Shown: positions 16,399 through 25,492, counted from the stretch's first letter. The stretch is DNA of 50,169 bases from JADFOJ01 sp041580235 (GCA_041580235.1 JBFGEG010000011.1:1-50169), one strand, 5' to 3'. Numbers and translations: made by a program. The notes: generated by a model from the letters alone, not told the origin.

Positions 16399-17703
16399 AT
16401 GGCACTCGAAGAGAAGACCAAACCGGCGTGGGGGGATTCTGCGTGGACGCATGCCGAAGCGCTGGCGGAGCGATACCAGAGCATCCGAAACTTCACGATG
16501 AAGCTCTGTGAGCCGCTGGAGGTGGAGGACTACGTCGCGCAGTCCATGACCGACGCGAGCCCCACGAAGTGGCACATCGCGCACACGACGTGGTTTTTCG
16601 AGAGCTTCGTACTCGATCGCTTCGACGATCAGTACCGCGCGTTCCATCCGGACTACTGCTATCTGTTCAACTCCTACTACAACGCGGTGGGTGATCGCCT
16701 GGCACGGCCGATTCGCGGCCTCATGACGCGACCGCCCCTGCGCGATGTGGTCCGGTACCGCGAGCACGTTGACGCGGCGGTGACGTCGCTGCTGGCCCGG
16801 GTCAAGGGCCCGGCCTACGACCGAGTGTGCTCGCTGGTCGAGATCGGCCTGCAGCATGAGCAGCAGCACCAGGAGCTGCTGCTGACCGACATCAAGCACC
16901 TGTTCTCCCGCAACCGGCTTCACCCGGCCTACCGCCCGCCGGCGCCGGAGACCCGGGTCGAGCCGGGGCCCATGACGTGGGTGGGCTTCGAGGAGGGGAT
17001 CCGGCGGGTCGGCCACGACGGCACGGACTTCGCTTATGACAACGAGCTACCCCGTCACCGGACGTTTCTCGACGCCTTCGAGGTCGCGGACCGGCCCGTG
17101 ACCAACCGGCAGTACCTCGACTTCATGGCCGACGGCGGTTACGACCGGCCCGACCACTGGCTGGACGAGGGATGGGCCACGGTCCAAAAGCGGGGCTGGA
17201 CCGCACCGCTGTATTGGCACAACACCGACGACGGATGGCAGGTGTTCACACTCTCCGGCCTGCGGCCGTTGAATCTCGACGAGCCCGTGTGCCACGTGAG
17301 CTTCTACGAGGCTCACGCGTTCGCCTGGTGGGCCGGCGTCCGGTTGCCCAGCGAATCGGAGTGGGAGACGGCCAGCGCCGGTCACGCCATTGACGGCAAT
17401 TTCGCGGAGCAGGGACAGTATCACCCGTCAGCGGATGACCACGTGAAGCCCGACCCCCTCCGCCAGATGTTCGGTGACGTCTGGGAGTGGACGCAAAGCC
17501 CCTACCGGCCGTACCCCGGCTACCGCGCCGCGTCGGGGGCCCTCGGCGAATACAACGGCAAGTTCATGTGCAACCAGTTCGTGCTTCGCGGCGGCTCCTG
17601 CTGCACGCCGGTGAGTCACATCCGTCGCACGTACCGCAATTTCTTTCATTCGGCGGCCCGCTGGCAGTTCTCGGGCATCCGTCTGGCCAGGGACGTCTCA
17701 TGA
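16399..17703 (+). CDS. egtB: Ergothioneine biosynthesis sulfoxide synthase EgtB
   Basis: This encodes 434 residues. An N-terminal DinB-like four-helix domain supplies the iron ligands: H62 in WHIAHTTWFFE, and H153 and H157 in LQHEQQHQELL. A C-terminal formylglycine-generating-enzyme-type domain has MTWVGFEEG, NRQYLDFMADGGY, CHVSFYEAHAFAWW and VLRGGSCCTP. EgtB couples hercynine to a thiol with oxygen to give the sulfoxide precursor of ergothioneine. No egtA or egtC lies nearby, which fits versions using cysteine rather than gamma-glutamylcysteine, but the donor was not determined. It starts 71 bases after the importer gene and its stop overlaps egtD by ATGA. Confidence 0.93.
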   Translation: MALEEKTKPAWGDSAWTHAEALAERYQSIRNFTMKLCEPLEVEDYVAQSMTDASPTKWHIAHTTWFFESFVLDRFDDQYRAFHPDYCYLFNSYYNAVGDRLARPIRGLMTRPPLRDVVRYREHVDAAVTSLLARVKGPAYDRVCSLVEIGLQHEQQHQELLLTDIKHLFSRNRLHPAYRPPAPETRVEPGPMTWVGFEEGIRRVGHDGTDFAYDNELPRHRTFLDAFEVADRPVTNRQYLDFMADGGYDRPDHWLDEGWATVQKRGWTAPLYWHNTDDGWQVFTLSGLRPLNLDEPVCHVSFYEAHAFAWWAGVRLPSESEWETASAGHAIDGNFAEQGQYHPSADDHVKPDPLRQMFGDVWEWTQSPYRPYPGYRAASGALGEYNGKFMCNQFVLRGGSCCTPVSHIRRTYRNFFHSAARWQFSGIRLARDVS

Positions 17704-18665
17704 CCTCTCGCGCCCACGACACCAACGGTCGCGCGGCGACCGGAGCGAAGCAGTTTCTCGATGACGCCGTCGAGGGGCTGACGAGCTCCCCCAAGCGGCT
17801 GCCTGCGAAGTACTTCTATGACGAGCGGGGCTCGGCGCTGTTCGACCGGATCTGCGAGCTGGAGGAGTACTACCTGACGCGGACGGAGCTCGCGATCATG
17901 CAGCGTCACGCGCCGGAGATCGCCGCTGCGATCGGGCGGCGGTGTCTTCTGATCGAGCCGGGAAGCGGCAGCAGCGAGAAGGTCCGGCTGCTGCTGGAGC
18001 ACCTCAGCGAGCCGGCGGGTTACGTGCCCGTGGACATCTCCAAGGAGCACATGACGCACTCGGCGGCGGCGGTGGGAACGGAGTTTCCGGAGTTGTACGT
18101 GGTGCCCGTGCACGCGGATTTCTGCCAGGACTTCGACGTGCCGATCGTGCCCGGCTCGATGCGACGGGTCGTTTACTTCCCCGGGTCCACGATCGGCAAC
18201 CTGGTCCCGGACGAGGCGGCCTCGTGGCTGCGGCGGATGGCTCGCGTGGCGGGGCCGGGCGGCGGGCTGCTCATCGGCGTCGACCTCACCAAGAGCGTCT
18301 CGGTCCTGGAGGCGGCCTACAACGACCGTGACGGCGTGACCCGCGACTTCAACCTCAACGTCCTCCTTCGTCTGCGAAACGAGCTCGAGGCCGATGTTCG
18401 CGTGGAGCAGTTCGAGCACCGTGCCCGGTTCAATCGAGATGAAGGCCGCATCGAGATGCACCTCATCAGCAAGGTGCCGCAGGAAATCCGCCTCGATCAC
18501 ACGATCGTCGAGCTCGAGGCAGGCGAGACGATCCACACCGAGAACTCGTACAAGTACGGCCAGGAGCAGTTCCGAGTCCTGGCCGCGACGGCGGGCTGGC
18601 AACGCGTGGCATGCTGGACCGACGAGGACGACTACTTCAGCGTGCAGTATTTCGAGGCGGCGTGA
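17700..18665 (+). CDS. egtD: L-histidine N-alpha-methyltransferase EgtD
   Basis: This encodes 321 residues, the standard EgtD length, with ATG 17700 inside the egtB stop. The family N-terminus is present (PKRLPAKYFYDERGSALFD, then ELEEYYLTRTE). The SAM-binding loop is LIEPGSGSSEK (84-94), followed by YVPVDIS and the conserved VVYFPGSTIGNL. EgtD transfers three methyl groups from SAM to histidine to make hercynine, the substrate of EgtB. With EgtB it covers the core of the pathway; the lyase step (EgtE) is not encoded in this window. The GC-rich bases after it (18666-18784) hold the promoter or leader for the kinase gene. Confidence 0.93.
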   Translation: MTSRAHDTNGRAATGAKQFLDDAVEGLTSSPKRLPAKYFYDERGSALFDRICELEEYYLTRTELAIMQRHAPEIAAAIGRRCLLIEPGSGSSEKVRLLLEHLSEPAGYVPVDISKEHMTHSAAAVGTEFPELYVVPVHADFCQDFDVPIVPGSMRRVVYFPGSTIGNLVPDEAASWLRRMARVAGPGGGLLIGVDLTKSVSVLEAAYNDRDGVTRDFNLNVLLRLRNELEADVRVEQFEHRARFNRDEGRIEMHLISKVPQEIRLDHTIVELEAGETIHTENSYKYGQEQFRVLAATAGWQRVACWTDEDDYFSVQYFEAA

Positions 18666-18784
18666 GTCCGCCCCCGCCTCGCCCTCACCTGCCCACCCCG
18701 CCCTGGAAATCGTGTTTGCCTCGAAGAGCGCCGGCTCGGCTTCGTCGAATCGGCTCCGGGCGGTAACCTAGTGGGTCAGGGGTG

Positions 18785-21511
18785 ATGTCAGTCGTTCCGA
18801 GGCAGATCGGCCACTATGAGATTCACCGCGAGATCGGTCGCGGGGGAATGGGGATCGTGCACCTCGCCCGGGACACGATGCTGCAGCGGGACGTGGCGAT
18901 CAAGATGCTGCCCGACGACCTGGCCGCCGACGAGGAGCGGCTCAGCCGCTTCGAGCGCGAGGCGAGGCTGCTGGCCTCCCTCAACCACGCCAACGTCGCC
19001 GCCGTCCACGGCCTGGAGGAGGTGGACGGAGTCCGCTACCTCATCCTGGAGTTCGTCGATGGCGAGGACCTCTCCGATCGGCTCGCCGGCGGCGCCCTGC
19101 CCATCGACGAGGCGCTGCACATCGGCAAGCAGATCGCCAGGGCCGTGGAGGCGGCGCACGCCAGGGGCGTCATTCACCGCGACCTCAAGCCCGCCAACGT
19201 CAAGGTCACCATCGACGGCGACGTCAAGGTACTGGACTTCGGCCTGGCCAAGGCGTTCGAGGACCATCCCACCACCGCCAGCGGTGCGGCCCAGTCACCC
19301 ACCGTCGTGCCCACGCACAGCCCGACGGTGCCGGGCGTGGTTCTCGGCACCGCCGGCTACATGAGCCCGGAGCAGGCTCGCGGCAAGCCGATCGACAAGC
19401 GCTCGGACATCTGGTCCTTCGGCTGCATCCTCTACGAGATGCTCACGGGCAGGTGCCCGTTCCCCGGCGAGTCCGTGCCGGAGTCACTGGGCGCGACGAT
19501 ACACAAGGAGCCGGACTGGGATGCCCTGCCCGCTGACACACCGCCCAATGTGCAGCTGCTCCTGCACCGCTGCCTCCAGAAGGACCGCAACCGGCGGCTC
19601 CAGGACATCGGTGATGCCCGGGTCGAGCTCGACGACACCCTGAGCGGCTCGACCCGGATCTGGACCGGCGGTGCCACCGAGACCGCCCCGGCGGCACCGG
19701 CCCGGTGGCCGGGGCTGCCGTGGCTCGCCGTGACGACGGTCCTGCTCGCGGCCGCCGTCGGCCTGTCGATCGTGCTCACCCGGCTGGCGGCGACTCCGGC
19801 GCCGCTCATTCGTACGTTCGTGCCACCGCCGAAGGACATGACCTTCATCCCCAACGGGGACCTGGCCGGTCCCGCCGTGATCTCGCCGGACGGCAGGACG
19901 CTGGCCTTCACCGCCATGGGCAGCGACGCCCGGCGAAGCATCTGGGTCCGGCCGCTGAACGTGACGGAAGCGAGGGAGTTGCCAGGAACCGAGGACGCCA
20001 TGTTCCCGTTCTGGTCGGGCGACAGCCGCTCGGTGGGGTTCTTCGCCCACGGGCTCCTCAAGCGGGTGGACCTGACCGGCGGCACGCCGATCACGGTCTG
20101 CAAGGCTCTCAACGGTCGGGGCGGCGCGTGGAATGCAGACGGAGACATGCTCTTCGCGCCCGACTTCGGAACGCCGATCCATCGTGTGCCCGCGACGGGC
20201 GGTCTCCCGGAGCCGATCACGACCCTCGATCTGGCGAAGCACACGAGCCATCGCTGGCCCTCGTTTCTTCCCGACGGCAGGCACTTCCTCTACTCGGCCA
20301 TACACGCCGAGTCGAGCCGGGCCCCGGACAACGCCATCTACTTCGGGTCGCTCGACGAAGGCTCCGGCCACGAGGTGATGCGATCGAGCCTCAACGCCCA
20401 CGGTACGGAGGACCACCTTCTGTTCGTGCGCCAGGGCACACTGATGGCGGCCCCGTTCGATGCGAAGCGAGGTCACGTGACCGGCGATCCCCAGGCGCTG
20501 GCCGTCTCCGTGGCCTACAACCTGGCGACCTGGAAGGCGGCGTTCTCATGCTCTCCGGCCGGGATCATCGCCTACAACCCCGGCGGGCTCATGAAGGGCG
20601 AGGGAACGAAGATCACCACCTTTGACCGCAGCGGCCGGGAGCTCGACGTCGTGCCCCGGGTCACGTCGGCCTCCTCGTTGAGAGTCTCGCCGGACGGCAG
20701 GCACCTGGCATACACCACCGGCCGCGCCGCGTCGTCGATGGATGTCTGGGTGCACGACGTCACCCGCAAGCAGCCGATGCGGCTGACGTTCCTGTCAGGC
20801 TTCGAGAGCGGCCCCGTGTGGTCGCCGGACGGCACGGAGCTGTTCTTCGGCTACATGTACAGGACCGGCGGCGACGCCGCCGAGGGCATCTACCGCATGC
20901 CCGCGAGCGGGGGGTCGCCGACACTCCTGATGGCAGGCGACAACGAGCAGCAGCCCCAGTCCGTGTCACCCGACGGCCGGTATCTCCTGTTCAGCGGCAT
21001 CCACGAGCGGAGCCGGACCTCGGACGACCTGTGGGTGCTGCCGCTGGCGCCGCCGGGGGAGCCCGTCGCGCTCGTGCAGACGCCCTCCATCATCGAGACG
21101 TGGTGCCGTTTCTCGCCCGACGGGCGCTGGATTGCGTACGTTTCGAACGAGTCCGGTATCGATGAAGTCTATGTCATGTCGTTTGCCATGCCGTCAGAGG
21201 CCGGCGGCGACACCCGCGCGCGGGGGAAGTGGCAGATCTCCAACGGCGGGGCGGGCATGCCCGCCTGGAGCCGCGACGGAACCGAGCTGTACTTCCTCAC
21301 GGAGGACGAGATGCTCATGGCCGTCAGTGTGAACAGCGACGGCGGGCAGCTCGCTCCGGGGCCGGTCGAGCCGCTGTTCAGGATGCAAGTCGGGATGGGC
21401 AACACCTTCGACGTCACACCCGACGGCCACTTCGTGGCCACGTCGGCCGACGAGACGACCGAGGAACCGGTGGCCCTGATCATGAACTGGATGTCGGAGC
21501 TGAACAAGTGA
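18785..21511 (+). CDS. Membrane Ser/Thr protein kinase with C-terminal beta-propeller
   Basis: This encodes 908 residues; a GTG one codon earlier is possible. The Hanks-type kinase domain spans about 9-280: glycine loop IGRGGMG, K41 in DVAIKML, HRDLKPAN with D133, DFG at 151-153, and GTAGYMSPEQARG. A membrane helix lies at about 309-335 (WLAVTTVLLAAAVGLSIVL). The outer part is a TolB/WD40-like propeller with repeated SPDGR elements (ISPDGRTLAFTAMG, SPDGRHLAYTTG, SPDGRYLLFSG, SPDGRWIAYVS). The topology suggests an extracytoplasmic sensor driving cytoplasmic phosphorylation. The ligand is unknown. Its stop overlaps the start of the following methyltransferase (GTGA), so that enzyme may be a functional partner. 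Confidence 0.93.
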   Translation: MSVVPRQIGHYEIHREIGRGGMGIVHLARDTMLQRDVAIKMLPDDLAADEERLSRFEREARLLASLNHANVAAVHGLEEVDGVRYLILEFVDGEDLSDRLAGGALPIDEALHIGKQIARAVEAAHARGVIHRDLKPANVKVTIDGDVKVLDFGLAKAFEDHPTTASGAAQSPTVVPTHSPTVPGVVLGTAGYMSPEQARGKPIDKRSDIWSFGCILYEMLTGRCPFPGESVPESLGATIHKEPDWDALPADTPPNVQLLLHRCLQKDRNRRLQDIGDARVELDDTLSGSTRIWTGGATETAPAAPARWPGLPWLAVTTVLLAAAVGLSIVLTRLAATPAPLIRTFVPPPKDMTFIPNGDLAGPAVISPDGRTLAFTAMGSDARRSIWVRPLNVTEARELPGTEDAMFPFWSGDSRSVGFFAHGLLKRVDLTGGTPITVCKALNGRGGAWNADGDMLFAPDFGTPIHRVPATGGLPEPITTLDLAKHTSHRWPSFLPDGRHFLYSAIHAESSRAPDNAIYFGSLDEGSGHEVMRSSLNAHGTEDHLLFVRQGTLMAAPFDAKRGHVTGDPQALAVSVAYNLATWKAAFSCSPAGIIAYNPGGLMKGEGTKITTFDRSGRELDVVPRVTSASSLRVSPDGRHLAYTTGRAASSMDVWVHDVTRKQPMRLTFLSGFESGPVWSPDGTELFFGYMYRTGGDAAEGIYRMPASGGSPTLLMAGDNEQQPQSVSPDGRYLLFSGIHERSRTSDDLWVLPLAPPGEPVALVQTPSIIETWCRFSPDGRWIAYVSNESGIDEVYVMSFAMPSEAGGDTRARGKWQISNGGAGMPAWSRDGTELYFLTEDEMLMAVSVNSDGGQLAPGPVEPLFRMQVGMGNTFDVTPDGHFVATSADETTEEPVALIMNWMSELNK

Positions 21512-23139
21512 CGCCGGTGAACGGGACCAACGTCGAAGGTCGCGTCGCGGCGTCAGCGAGACAACCGTACATCAGGGACGTGGAGTTCCCGTCGTCGTAC
21601 GTGGCCGGACAGGCGCCGATTCACATGGGCTGCGCAGCGGCGCTGCGTGGCTTCTCCCCGCCGAAACCGTCGGGCGAGTACGGCTACTGCGAGCTGGGGT
21701 GCAGCAGCGGCGCGACGCTGAACCCGCTGGCCGCGGCCAACCCGCAGGCCCGATTCTTCGGCGTCGATTTCAACGCCGAGCACATCCGCAAGGCCCGGTC
21801 CACGGCCAAGTCGGCCTCATTGGACAATGTCACGTACGTCGAAGCCTCGTTCGAGGACCTGACCGCCCACGATCTTCCGATCTTCGATTTCATCTCGATG
21901 CACGGCACGTACTCGTGGCTCAGCCCGGCAGCCGAGAGCGCCGCGGTTCGGTTCGTGACGCAGCATCTGAAACCGGGAGGTCTGTTCTACGTCGACTACA
22001 TGTCGCTTCCGGGCAAGGCCGCCATCGCGCCGCTCTGGATGCTCATGCGATCCCTGACCCGCGGGCATCCCGGCAACTCCGCCCAACGCACACGCGACGG
22101 GCTGCACACCCTGGAGAGGCTGATCGACGAGGGGAGCAGATTCTTTGAGGCCAATCCGCCGGCCGCCATGGTCCTGGAGGCGACGCTCAAGCGCATCGAG
22201 CAGGATCCCGACCACCTCAACGCGGTCGCCCACCACGCCCTCTCCGAGCACTGGAGCCCGAAGTACTTCACGGACGTGGCGGCCCAGCTCGACGAGGCGG
22301 GTCTCCGTTTTGCCGGCAGCACACGTCTTGCCCACAACGACCTCGACCTCGTCGTTCCGCCATCGCTGCGTTCGTTCTTCGAGGAGCTGGACGATCCGAA
22401 CCTGGTCGAGCTGCTCAAGGACTACGTGCTCAACCAGCAACAGCGCCAGGACGTCTTCATCAAGGACGCCCGCGCCGATGCAGCCGGCGCGGAGGCGTTT
22501 CTTCGCTCGGACGTCTTTGTCCTTGCCCGCGGTGAGCCGAGCACCGTGCGGCAGAAGATGTCCAAGGGCGGCGGCAGCCTTGGCGGGATCGAGGACGAGC
22601 TGCTCGACACGCTGCTGCAGCAGGTCGAGCGCGGTTCGAGCTGCCTTGACGAAATCGAGCGCGGGCCGGAGCTTCAGTCCTTCGAGCCCCGGCAGGTCTT
22701 GAAGGCGTTCGAGACGCTCCTGGCGACCGACGCCTTCTTCATCTGTGCCCGGAGGCCCCCGGATGACACGCCCGCCGACGCGTCCGCGGCCGCGACGCGG
22801 GGCCTCACGATTCCTCTGACGCTCAATCGCGTGATCCTGAGGCAGGCGGCCGGCAAGGGGCAGCCAGCCCTGCTGACCTCGCCGGTGGTGGGAGGCGGCT
22901 GCGTTGCGCTGAACGCCGTCGAGGTCGCCCTCATCGATGCGCTGGTCGACGTCGGGCCGGCCAAGGTTTTCCAGCGTGCGAAACGACGGCTGCGAACCCA
23001 CAAGAGGTCAATCCAGTTTCACGGCAGCAACGTGCGGTTGGACCAGATCGATCTCTCCGGGCTGCAGGACATCCTGCGGCAAATGCTGCACGCCAAGCTC
23101 GGGCTTCTCGCCCGCCTGAGTCTCGTCAAGATCAAGTGA
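21508..23139 (+). CDS. SAM methyltransferase with methyltransferase regulatory domain
   Basis: This encodes 543 residues from GTG 21508, overlapping the kinase stop; GTG 21517 is an alternative. The N-terminal Rossmann domain has ELGCSSGATLNPLA (motif I from E62), RFFGVDFN and FISMHGTYSWLSP (H132 onwards), which is the pattern of proteins with the PF10119-type 'methyltransferase regulatory domain'. That domain would be the middle section (residues about 210-300), with a further C-terminal winged-helix-like region (VALNAVEVALIDALVD). Function and substrate in this family are unknown. Translational coupling to a receptor-like kinase is the main clue: methylation could be controlled by, or act on, the kinase pathway. 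Confidence 0.85.
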   Translation: MTPVNGTNVEGRVAASARQPYIRDVEFPSSYVAGQAPIHMGCAAALRGFSPPKPSGEYGYCELGCSSGATLNPLAAANPQARFFGVDFNAEHIRKARSTAKSASLDNVTYVEASFEDLTAHDLPIFDFISMHGTYSWLSPAAESAAVRFVTQHLKPGGLFYVDYMSLPGKAAIAPLWMLMRSLTRGHPGNSAQRTRDGLHTLERLIDEGSRFFEANPPAAMVLEATLKRIEQDPDHLNAVAHHALSEHWSPKYFTDVAAQLDEAGLRFAGSTRLAHNDLDLVVPPSLRSFFEELDDPNLVELLKDYVLNQQQRQDVFIKDARADAAGAEAFLRSDVFVLARGEPSTVRQKMSKGGGSLGGIEDELLDTLLQQVERGSSCLDEIERGPELQSFEPRQVLKAFETLLATDAFFICARRPPDDTPADASAAATRGLTIPLTLNRVILRQAAGKGQPALLTSPVVGGGCVALNAVEVALIDALVDVGPAKVFQRAKRRLRTHKRSIQFHGSNVRLDQIDLSGLQDILRQMLHAKLGLLARLSLVKIK

Positions 23140-23184
23140 GACAGGTCGGCGACCCGCCGTGGCCACGTGCGCCGGCCTGCGCTC

Positions 23185-23979
23185 TCACAGCGCGGATTCA
23201 AAATACCGGCATGCGAACTCAACGAGGTCTCGCATGGGGAACAGGACGGCTGCGGCATCCCCGATCGAGCCGCGTCGTGCGCGCCCCGCAGCCAGATACT
23301 GCTCGCCGATGATCGGGAAGTGCGTATCGTTGTCGTCGGCCACGTTGGGCGCCTCGATCCATTGGCGCCGGCCGTCGTGCACCAAAGGAAACCGCACCGT
23401 GGTCGTGCGGCGTGTCTCCACAAGCGACTCGGCAAAGTGAAGAGCCGTGCAGCGATTGAAGCCGACGCCGAGAAGCAGAACCCAGCCGCTCTGCTCGTGA
23501 ACCCTGGCAAACGGGCTGCCCGGCCCCTCGGAAAACGGGACCGGATGCTCGGCGGTGATCTCACGGGCCAGCGCTCCACGAGCGCAGACGGACTCGAGGG
23601 GATGGTCGCTCCGCAGGGTCCCGGGCCAGGTTCGAAAGGACTCCGCGATCGCGCCCATCGAGGTGGGCGTTGTCCGCGGGTCGAAGACGGGGAGGCTGTC
23701 ACGGATCTGCTCGATCCAGCGTTCGGGAACCTGAGGTTGAGCCCAGGTCGCGGGATCCGCACAGTGCGGCGTCGCCGCGGGCATCACCAGGGTGCCGTTG
23801 TCTCCAAGCGCACTGATCAACGCCCGAACGACCGTCGGTGCGCCTCCTACCACCCAGCCGATTGCGCCGAGTGACGAGTGGACGATGAGCGTCATGCCCG
23901 CTCGGAGCCCGAGTCCGGCGAGGTCCTGCCGAAGCCGCTCCTCGGAGAGTGGTGGCCGCACGATCATCTTTGCGCTCAT
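23185..23979 (-). CDS. AAC(3)-family N-acetyltransferase
   Basis: This encodes 264 residues, the usual length for aminoglycoside 3-N-acetyltransferase (Antibiotic_NAT) proteins. Family features read directly: VHSSLGAIGWVVGGA near the N-terminus, GTLVMPAATPHCADPATW, the DPRTTPTSMGAIAESFR block with LRSDHPLES, and WVLLLGVGFNRCTALHFAE. These enzymes use acetyl-CoA; the best known acetylate aminoglycosides, but many chromosomal members have other or unknown substrates. The start codon overlaps the stop of the upstream arylamine NAT gene (ATGA), so both acetyltransferases are made from one message. Resistance is possible but not demonstrated. Confidence 0.9.
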   Translation of the reverse strand: MSAKMIVRPPLSEERLRQDLAGLGLRAGMTLIVHSSLGAIGWVVGGAPTVVRALISALGDNGTLVMPAATPHCADPATWAQPQVPERWIEQIRDSLPVFDPRTTPTSMGAIAESFRTWPGTLRSDHPLESVCARGALAREITAEHPVPFSEGPGSPFARVHEQSGWVLLLGVGFNRCTALHFAESLVETRRTTTVRFPLVHDGRRQWIEAPNVADDNDTHFPIIGEQYLAAGRARRGSIGDAAAVLFPMRDLVEFACRYFESAL

Positions 23980-24773
23980 GCCTGTCCGGGGCCTCCGAGG
24001 GTCATGAGCCGCTGCACCGCGGGTTGGTCGAGATTCACGCCAAAGACCGTCGAGAGCAGCTCGCCGTACTCCTCGGCGCTTGCGATGTGCCGCTCGGTGC
24101 GGCCGTCACGGGTGGTCGTGATGAGGCGACCATTCGAGAGGGTGATGCGACCGTCCGGCCTCGCCAGCGAGCACACGGTCTTGCGGGTGAACGATGACCG
24201 TGGTGACGTCTGCTGGTAGTCGCACATTGCCGCGAAATCGGAGAATCGGCGCGGCGTCAGTGCAAACTGGAACCGTGCGCGCCAGTCCGACCCCGGTTCC
24301 TTCCGCTCCAGCACATGTTCGGGACCCGCTTCGCCGACGCGGTAGAGACGACCACCCTGTTCGACCTCCCTCTCGCCCTCCAGCGGAAGCGGTTCCACAA
24401 ATGAGTCGCCGAACCCCACGTCGGCGATCATCGTCGTCTCGAGCGGGACGTGCAGCAGCATATGGTCGAAGTCCGGCCCCGGCTGTTCACCCTCGAACAC
24501 CTTCGCAGAAAGGAGTTCGACCGGAAAGCCGAGTTGCTCGAGGAGCCACGCAAACAGCCCGTTGAGCTCGTAGCAGAAGCCGCCGCGGCCCGCGGTCACG
24601 ATCTTGTCAAAGATCTCCGGCAGGCAAAGCGTGATCGGACGCTTGAGAGGAATGTCGAGATTCTCAAAGGGCACTGTGAACATGTGTGCCCGGTGGAGAC
24701 GCACAAGGGTGTCCAGGGTCGGCTCGCGACGGCCCCGGTACCGGATGCGATCGAGATAGGCGTCGAGCTCCAT
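23976..24773 (-). CDS. Arylamine N-acetyltransferase (NAT)
   Basis: This encodes 265 residues from ATG 24773; the longer open frame upstream has no NAT homology. The catalytic triad is intact: C67 in AGRGGFCYELNG, H104 in FDHMLLHV and D118 in IADVGFGDSF. The N-terminal HMFTVPFENLD motif is also typical. NATs move acetyl or related acyl groups from CoA to arylamines or hydrazines by a ping-pong mechanism, and some act in secondary metabolism as amide synthases. It is the first gene of a two-gene operon with the AAC(3)-like enzyme, divergent from the CHRD protein across 218 bases. Confidence 0.92.
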   Translation of the reverse strand: MELDAYLDRIRYRGRREPTLDTLVRLHRAHMFTVPFENLDIPLKRPITLCLPEIFDKIVTAGRGGFCYELNGLFAWLLEQLGFPVELLSAKVFEGEQPGPDFDHMLLHVPLETTMIADVGFGDSFVEPLPLEGEREVEQGGRLYRVGEAGPEHVLERKEPGSDWRARFQFALTPRRFSDFAAMCDYQQTSPRSSFTRKTVCSLARPDGRITLSNGRLITTTRDGRTERHIASAEEYGELLSTVFGVNLDQPAVQRLMTLGGPGQA

Positions 24774-24991
24774 CGTGATTGTGCCTGCCTCCCGGGGCAC
24801 CCGGAACACGAGGCACCCGACCAACGAAGGGCGCTCAACCGGCTGCCCGCGGATCGTATCGTTCGCGTCGTTGCGGGTCAGTCCGCCGACGAGATGACCC
24901 TTGCCGTCAGCGGGCTCGGAACCTACCTTTTCCACGTGTTCGCGGCGTTTTGACTCATGTCTCTTCATTGATATTGAGAAGGAGCGGGAAG

Positions 24992-25492
24992 ATGAACAGG
25001 ACGAGGATTCTTCGCGTGGCAGTCGGCATGGCTGCCTGCGTGGCCGTCGCCGCCACGGTCGTTCATGCCGTTGGTCAACCGAAGGGCGTCTCGGGCAGGC
25101 CGCTCGCCGCCGGCCTCCTTGGCGAGAACGAGATTCCGCCCGCGGAGACGGAAGGCATCGGAATCGCCGATCTGCGGCTCAATTCGGGCCTCCGCAAGAT
25201 CGGTATGGACCTGTCCATCGAGGACACGGCGTCGATTACACGCATTCACATCCATGCCGGTGATGCCGGCACCAACGGTCCCGTGGTGGTCACCTTCTTC
25301 GATACGGTGGCGGGGCCGGACGTCGATCCAATCCCGGTCGGCAGAGATGGTCTTCTCGCTTCGTTCGTTGCGGAGAAGGTCGATCGCGATCTCATCAAGA
25401 ACATCCGCAAGAACCCGCACGACTACTACGTCAACGTTCACACCGAGGACTTTCCTGGCGGCGAGCTTCGCGGCCAGCTTCACCGGCCCTGA
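24992..25492 (+). CDS. Secreted CHRD-domain protein
   Basis: This encodes 166 residues. ATG 24992 follows GAAGGAG with good spacing and begins a signal peptide (MNRTRILRVAVGMAACVAVA, ending about VVHA). The rest is one CHRD domain: GLLGENEIPPAETEGIGIAD, DLSIEDTASITRIHIHAGDA, then DYYVNVHTEDFPGGELRGQL, which is the classic C-terminal signature. CHRD domains occur in animal chordin and in many bacterial exported proteins of unknown role. The gene stands alone, between the divergent acetyltransferase operon and the convergent EEP-family gene. Confidence 0.88.
   Translation: MNRTRILRVAVGMAACVAVAATVVHAVGQPKGVSGRPLAAGLLGENEIPPAETEGIGIADLRLNSGLRKIGMDLSIEDTASITRIHIHAGDAGTNGPVVVTFFDTVAGPDVDPIPVGRDGLLASFVAEKVDRDLIKNIRKNPHDYYVNVHTEDFPGGELRGQLHRP

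Noticed and set aside
21817..23001. A 394-residue open frame on the minus strand
   Set aside because: It is the antisense shadow of the regulatory-domain methyltransferase; no motif is visible.
24950..24977. TTGACT...TATTGA promoter-like pair before the CHRD gene
   Set aside because: Spacing is acceptable (16 bases), but the transcription start would fall on the ribosome-binding site of the CHRD gene, leaving almost no leader.
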